In this document: piece by piece, positions 38,416 to 41,280 of the stretch
Layout of the letters: each line of letters opens with the position of its first letter
Position numbering within the stretch: position 1 is the first letter of the stretch
Source of the DNA: an archaeon
GTDB lineage: Archaea > Nanobdellota > Nanobdellia > Woesearchaeales > GW2011-AR9
Length of the DNA: 41,280 nucleotides
Reading direction: 5' to 3'
Assembly (NCBI GenBank): GCA_023259115.1
Contig: JAHFQW010000015.1
Span: forward strand, 1 to 41,280
Notes under the pieces: model-generated
Database searches by the model: none
Seen by the model: the letters and a program-made list of their open reading frames with translations, nothing else
What the model was told of the DNA's origin: nothing
Made by a program: the position numbers and the translations under genes

Positions 38416-38520
38416 TTTTATTGTATGTTTAACTTTGTTTATCTTGAATGGGTGTCCTGATTTATAAATCTTTCTTCATTTATACTACTTTATGGTAGTT
38501 TCATCCATTCGACCGCTATT

Positions 38521-38530
38521 CTTTTAAATA
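38521..38530 (+). promoter_or_regulatory. TATA box of bud32
   Basis: CTTTTAAATA centred about 25 bases before ATG 38551, predicting a leaderless transcript. A palindromic ATTTATAAAT at about 38460-38469 may serve the divergent gene. Confidence 0.6.
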
Positions 38531-38550
38531 CAGCTCTATTTCTTCTCTGA

Positions 38551-39171
38551 ATGGAACAAATTGGACATGGTGCGGAAGCGGTATTGTATAAAGATGGAAG
38601 TTTGGTTATGAAAGAGCGATTGCAGAAAGCGTATCGTTTGCCACAGCTTGATGAATCATTGCGTCAGTTTCGTACACGACGCGAGGCTAAAATATTAGGA
38701 AGATTGCAGGAGATGAATTTTCCGAGTCCGGCGTTGCGGGATTTTAATGATAAGCGTATGTCGATTGTGATGGATTTTGTGGCAGGGCAGAAGCTTAAAG
38801 ATGTGCTTGATGTGGGAGATGAGTATGTACGGTTTGGGCGAGAAATGGGGCAAAAGATTGGGCAGTTACATATGGCGGATATTGTGCATGGTGATTTGAC
38901 GACATCAAATATGATTGTTGCGCAAGAGACGCGGGAGTTACGTTTTATTGATTTTGGGTTATCGGCGTTTTCTGAGAAGGTGGAAGATAAGGCGGTTGAT
39001 TTATTTTTATTACAGAAGGCATTAGACACTACGCATACAAATGTATCTAAAGAAATGTTTGATTCCGTGTTGGCAGGATATAGAGAAGTGTATGGGGATG
39101 GGGCAGATGCGGTTATGGAGCGATTTGAGAAGGTGAGGATGCGAGGAAGGAATAAGGGGAAAGAGAATTAG
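38551..39171 (+). CDS. bud32: KEOPS complex kinase/ATPase Bud32
   Basis: Bud32 stimulates Kae1 in forming the t6A modification of tRNAs that read ANN codons. This is a compact atypical kinase: IGHGAEAVLYKDG loop, MKERLQKAYRLPQLD (lysine and family YR motif), RRTRREAKIL-type helix (here FRTRREAKILGRL), catalytic loop HGDLTTSNM and metal motif IDFGLS. It has 206 residues, as usual for stand-alone Bud32, and ends in the basic tail typical of the family. In many archaea Kae1 and Bud32 are fused; here Bud32 is separate. T-rich DNA follows. Confidence 0.95.
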   Translation: MEQIGHGAEAVLYKDGSLVMKERLQKAYRLPQLDESLRQFRTRREAKILGRLQEMNFPSPALRDFNDKRMSIVMDFVAGQKLKDVLDVGDEYVRFGREMGQKIGQLHMADIVHGDLTTSNMIVAQETRELRFIDFGLSAFSEKVEDKAVDLFLLQKALDTTHTNVSKEMFDSVLAGYREVYGDGADAVMERFEKVRMRGRNKGKEN

Positions 39172-39180
39172 ATTTGCTGG

Positions 39181-39193
39181 TTTATTTTTTTAT
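39181..39193 (+). terminator. T-rich tract between convergent bud32 and the ASCH gene
   Basis: TTTATTTTTTTAT-type tract directly after the bud32 stop. Confidence 0.45.
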
Positions 39194-39197
39194 TAAT

Positions 39198-39665
39198 TCA
39201 CTGCTTTTTATTTAGAATTCTTACTTTATTTTGAATTCTTATTTGATTGATATCTTTTAGGGTTATCCAAGCGCAGGCGTTGCCAAAGCCAGTTTTATTA
39301 ATGTAGAAAGGTATGACTGGTTGTGGGTGTTTGAGAAAGATTAAGATGCAGTAGTTTTTTTCTCTGAGTTTAGTGATGAGGGTCTTTTTTTGGTCAACAA
39401 AACAGATGCCGGGGTTACCGCCGTATTCTGTTATGATTTGTGCGAGTTTGGGTTGGGTGTACTGTTCGAATTGTAGGACTTTTAGGACTTGTGCTTTGAG
39501 GGTAACGGGCTGAGAGGCGTTTTTGAAGTAGATTAGGTCATTTTTGTTGATTCTGTTCCAAGGAGCGATTCTGGATTTGTACCAGCGGGATTCGATGGTT
39601 TTTTCACCAGAGAGTATTTTTGGGAGAAGTTTTAATTTGGGATTCATGATGGCGAGGTGGTGCAT
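39198..39665 (-). CDS. ASCH (PUA-like) domain protein
   Basis: 155 residues with the ASCH pattern: MHHLAIMNPKLKLLPKILSG followed by EKTIESRWYKSRIAPWNRI and DLIYFKNASQPVTLKAQV. The GxKTIExR element is the family hallmark. ASCH domains are beta-barrels related to PUA that bind RNA or modified nucleosides, and some are cytidine-derivative amidohydrolases. ATG 39665 keeps the MHHLAIM opening; ATG 39647 is also possible. It shares an intergenic region with purB, whose TATA box lies beside its own (39687-39696). Confidence 0.88.
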   Translation of the reverse strand: MHHLAIMNPKLKLLPKILSGEKTIESRWYKSRIAPWNRINKNDLIYFKNASQPVTLKAQVLKVLQFEQYTQPKLAQIITEYGGNPGICFVDQKKTLITKLREKNYCILIFLKHPQPVIPFYINKTGFGNACAWITLKDINQIRIQNKVRILNKKQ

Positions 39666-39686
39666 GGGATGATTAAACAGATGGAG

Positions 39687-39704
39687 AATATAAATATTTA
39701 TAAG
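39687..39704. promoter_or_regulatory. Back-to-back TATA boxes: ASCH gene (-) and purB (+)
   Basis: AATATAAATATTTATAAG reads as a TATA box on each strand. The plus-strand box (39695-39704) is centred 28 bases before ATG 39728; the minus-strand box is about 27 bases from ATG 39665. Confidence 0.7.
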
Positions 39705-39727
39705 TAGGATTTTAATTTTTGGGGTTT

Positions 39728-41131
39728 ATGGATTTGCTGGAAGCGATTAGTCCAATTGATGGGAGATATCGAAGATATAGTGAAGCGCTGTCTGAAATTT
39801 TTAGTGAGAGGGGGTTGATTAAATCTCGATTGCGAGTGGAGGGGGAATATTTATTATCACTCTCTGAACATCAACAGATTGGGACGAGAGCATTTTCTGC
39901 GCAGGAGAGAGAGCTTGTGAGGGGGTTGTATGATATTTCTATTGCGGATGCGGGAATAGTTAAAGCAATTGAGGTTAAAGGGTATAAAGATATCAAAGCG
40001 ACGAATCATGATGTGAAAGCGATTGAGTATTTTATGAAAGAGAAGTTAAAAGGCACGTCTTTGGAAGATTCAGTAGAGTGGATTCATTTTGCGTTGACGT
40101 CTGAGGATGTCAATAATATAGCGTATGGCCTTATGCTTAGTGAGGGATTAGGGAAGGTTATGCTGCCGGCGATCCAAAAACTATATGATTCAGTGGAGGA
40201 GCTGGCACAGAAATATAGAAATGTTCCCATGCTGGCACGAACACATGGGCAAGCGGCTTCACCGACAACGTTTGGCAAAGAGTTTAAAGTATTTTCTTCT
40301 CGGATTGGCAGACAGCTTGAGCAATTAGAACATTTTGAATTGCTTGTGAAATTAAATGGAGCAACAGGGAATTATGATGCGCATATGGCGGCGTATCCAG
40401 AGGTTGATTGGATCACATTTACACAGGAGTTTGTGGAGAGGTTTAATGAACAGAGGGTGATTACATTAAAACCTAATTTAAAACCTAATTTTATAACAAC
40501 GCAAATCGAACCGCATGATTCGTATGTGGAATTATTTGATACGTTACGCCGATTAAATACGATTCTGATAGGGTTTACTCAGGATATGTGGAGGTATATT
40601 AGTGATGATTGGATTACACAGAGGCCGGTTGAGGGCGAGGTTGGTTCATCTACGATGCCACATAAAGTAAATCCTATTGATTTTGAAAATAGTGAGGGGA
40701 ATTTGGGACTGGCGAATGCTCTTTTGAGTTATTTTTCTTCTAAGTTGCCTATTTCTAGATTACAAAGAGATTTATCTGATTCGACGGTTGAGAGAAATTT
40801 TGGGGTGGCGATGGCGCATAGTTTAATTGGCTATGGTTCATTGCAGAAAGGTTTAGGTAAAATTGGGGTGAATGAGCGCAGAGTTTTAGAGGAATTAGAG
40901 AATCATCCTGAGGTTATTGCGGAGGCAATTCAGACGGTTTTGCGACGGGAAGGAGTTGCTATGCCTTATGAACAATTGAGCAAATTGACAAGAGGCAGAA
41001 GAGTTACTCTGGGTGATTTTAGGCAATTTATTGGTGGTTTAGATGTGGCTGATGCAATTAAGAAAGAGCTATTAATGATTACGCCTACAAATTATATTGG
41101 GCTTGCTTGTGATTTGGTTGAGCATTTTTGA
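39728..41131 (+). CDS. purB: Adenylosuccinate lyase
   Basis: Cleaves SAICAR and adenylosuccinate in purine synthesis, releasing fumarate. The superfamily signature is SSTMPHKVNPIDFENSEGN. Other marks are LEAISPIDGRYRRYSE at the N-terminus, TSEDVNN, LARTHGQAASPTTFGKE and GATGNYDAH. At 467 residues it belongs to the long (E. coli-type) PurB group rather than the ~430-residue type. ATG 39728 is 28 bases from the TATA box; TTG 39719 is rejected. Confidence 0.96.
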   Translation: MDLLEAISPIDGRYRRYSEALSEIFSERGLIKSRLRVEGEYLLSLSEHQQIGTRAFSAQERELVRGLYDISIADAGIVKAIEVKGYKDIKATNHDVKAIEYFMKEKLKGTSLEDSVEWIHFALTSEDVNNIAYGLMLSEGLGKVMLPAIQKLYDSVEELAQKYRNVPMLARTHGQAASPTTFGKEFKVFSSRIGRQLEQLEHFELLVKLNGATGNYDAHMAAYPEVDWITFTQEFVERFNEQRVITLKPNLKPNFITTQIEPHDSYVELFDTLRRLNTILIGFTQDMWRYISDDWITQRPVEGEVGSSTMPHKVNPIDFENSEGNLGLANALLSYFSSKLPISRLQRDLSDSTVERNFGVAMAHSLIGYGSLQKGLGKIGVNERRVLEELENHPEVIAEAIQTVLRREGVAMPYEQLSKLTRGRRVTLGDFRQFIGGLDVADAIKKELLMITPTNYIGLACDLVEHF

Positions 41132-41160
41132 GTACTTTGAATAATTCGTTATTCTTTCAT

Positions 41161-41280
41161 TTATAGTAATGGTGAATAATTTTCGAATTCGAGTCACTGC
41201 GGTTCGTGATAAAGTCACTAGCGTTCCTCAAGTCACTGACGTTCGTGACTTGCTTATCAGCAAGTAATGTTGCTGATGCA
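41161..41280. repeat. Repeat-rich region after purB, cut by the window end
   Basis: Bases 41161-41188 match 26937-26964 with one mismatch. A palindrome TCGAATTCGA follows (41183-41192). Three imperfect units start with AGTCACT at 41192, 41213 and 41231. The end holds two mutually exclusive hairpins: ACTTGCT/AGCAAGT (41248-41265) and ATCAGCAA/TTGCTGAT (41256-41277). No gene is seen. Confidence 0.8.

Noticed and set aside
35631-41143. Shared 13-mer AGTACTTTGAATA at 35631 and 41131 as a repeat family
   Set aside because: A 13-base match is expected by chance several times in 41 kb of AT-rich DNA, so it is not evidence by itself.
41192-41280. Possible CRISPR array at the window end
   Set aside because: Units are imperfect, 18-21 bases apart and palindromic; spacers are lacking.
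1-41280. Insertion sequence or prophage
   Set aside because: No transposase, integrase, capsid or terminase motif and no flanking target duplications were seen.

Overview
The window looks like a chromosome segment of a small-genome, AT-rich archaeon, most likely of the DPANN type (Woesearchaeales/Nanoarchaeota-like); the phylum is my inference. The archaeal assignment is firm. The window encodes Rpo7, Spt4, ribosomal proteins eS24, eS27 and archaeal-type uL11, archaeal CMP kinase and Bud32. TATA boxes (TTTATAAAT-like) lie about 25-29 bases before many start codons, so most first genes appear to have leaderless transcripts, while internal operon genes carry GAGG-type ribosome binding sites. 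I used the TATA-to-ATG distance to correct several start codons. No tRNA, rRNA, CRISPR array, transposase or replication origin was recognised.

Layout. 1-2784: 3' part of a large secreted, C-terminally anchored beta-helix protein. 2887-4408: information-processing cluster (rpo7, spt4, rps24e, rps27ae), followed by an orphan gene. 5061-6076: a Tat-type secreted protein and a small Cys-containing protein. 6183-13464: the most unusual part, a same-strand cassette of a very short ribbon-helix-helix regulator, two tandem GHKL (Hsp90/MORC/RIIA-like) ATPases (the first ending in an HELGH metalloprotease motif, the second with that motif destroyed), three orphan proteins, and two tandem HAD-type phosphatase-like proteins. 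13530-16937: ftsZ, an SlyD-like FKBP, cmk, and a membrane-anchored coiled-coil protein. 17057-20673: glycosyltransferase, six-hairpin glycosidase-like protein and a multi-HTH protein. 20980-23515: uL11 with a long C-terminal extension, a conserved-looking helical protein, a small membrane protein and a TraB-family protein. 23626-27563: two degenerate protein kinases, a nucleotidyltransferase and a HEPN/MNT pair. 27591-31643: nth, a DsbD-like membrane protein, thioredoxin, pyrG. 31701-32209: AbrB/RelE-type toxin-antitoxin pair. 32213-41131: fused pyrBI, a HAD phosphatase, orphans, a lipoprotein with an M23-like fold, bud32, an ASCH protein and purB.

How genes work together. PyrBI, PyrG, Cmk and PurB are nucleotide-synthesis enzymes spread over the window, each with its own promoter. 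Cmk, FKBP and FtsZ form a co-directional block. The GHKL/HAD cassette looks like one functional module under RHH control: CTACTTT repeats sit at its promoter, and its central part has a base composition on the + strand unlike the rest of the window. I see no basis for a definite function; an ATP-driven sensor coupled to proteolysis and phosphate-ester removal (defence or stress) is a hypothesis.

Intergenic DNA. Four intergenic spaces hold the same architecture: two adjacent perfect or near-perfect hairpins filling about 86-91 bp (5708-5798, 23509-23598, 26940-27026, 35585-35670). One of these shares a 28-base sequence with the space after purB. They seem to be a dispersed palindromic element family rather than simple terminators.
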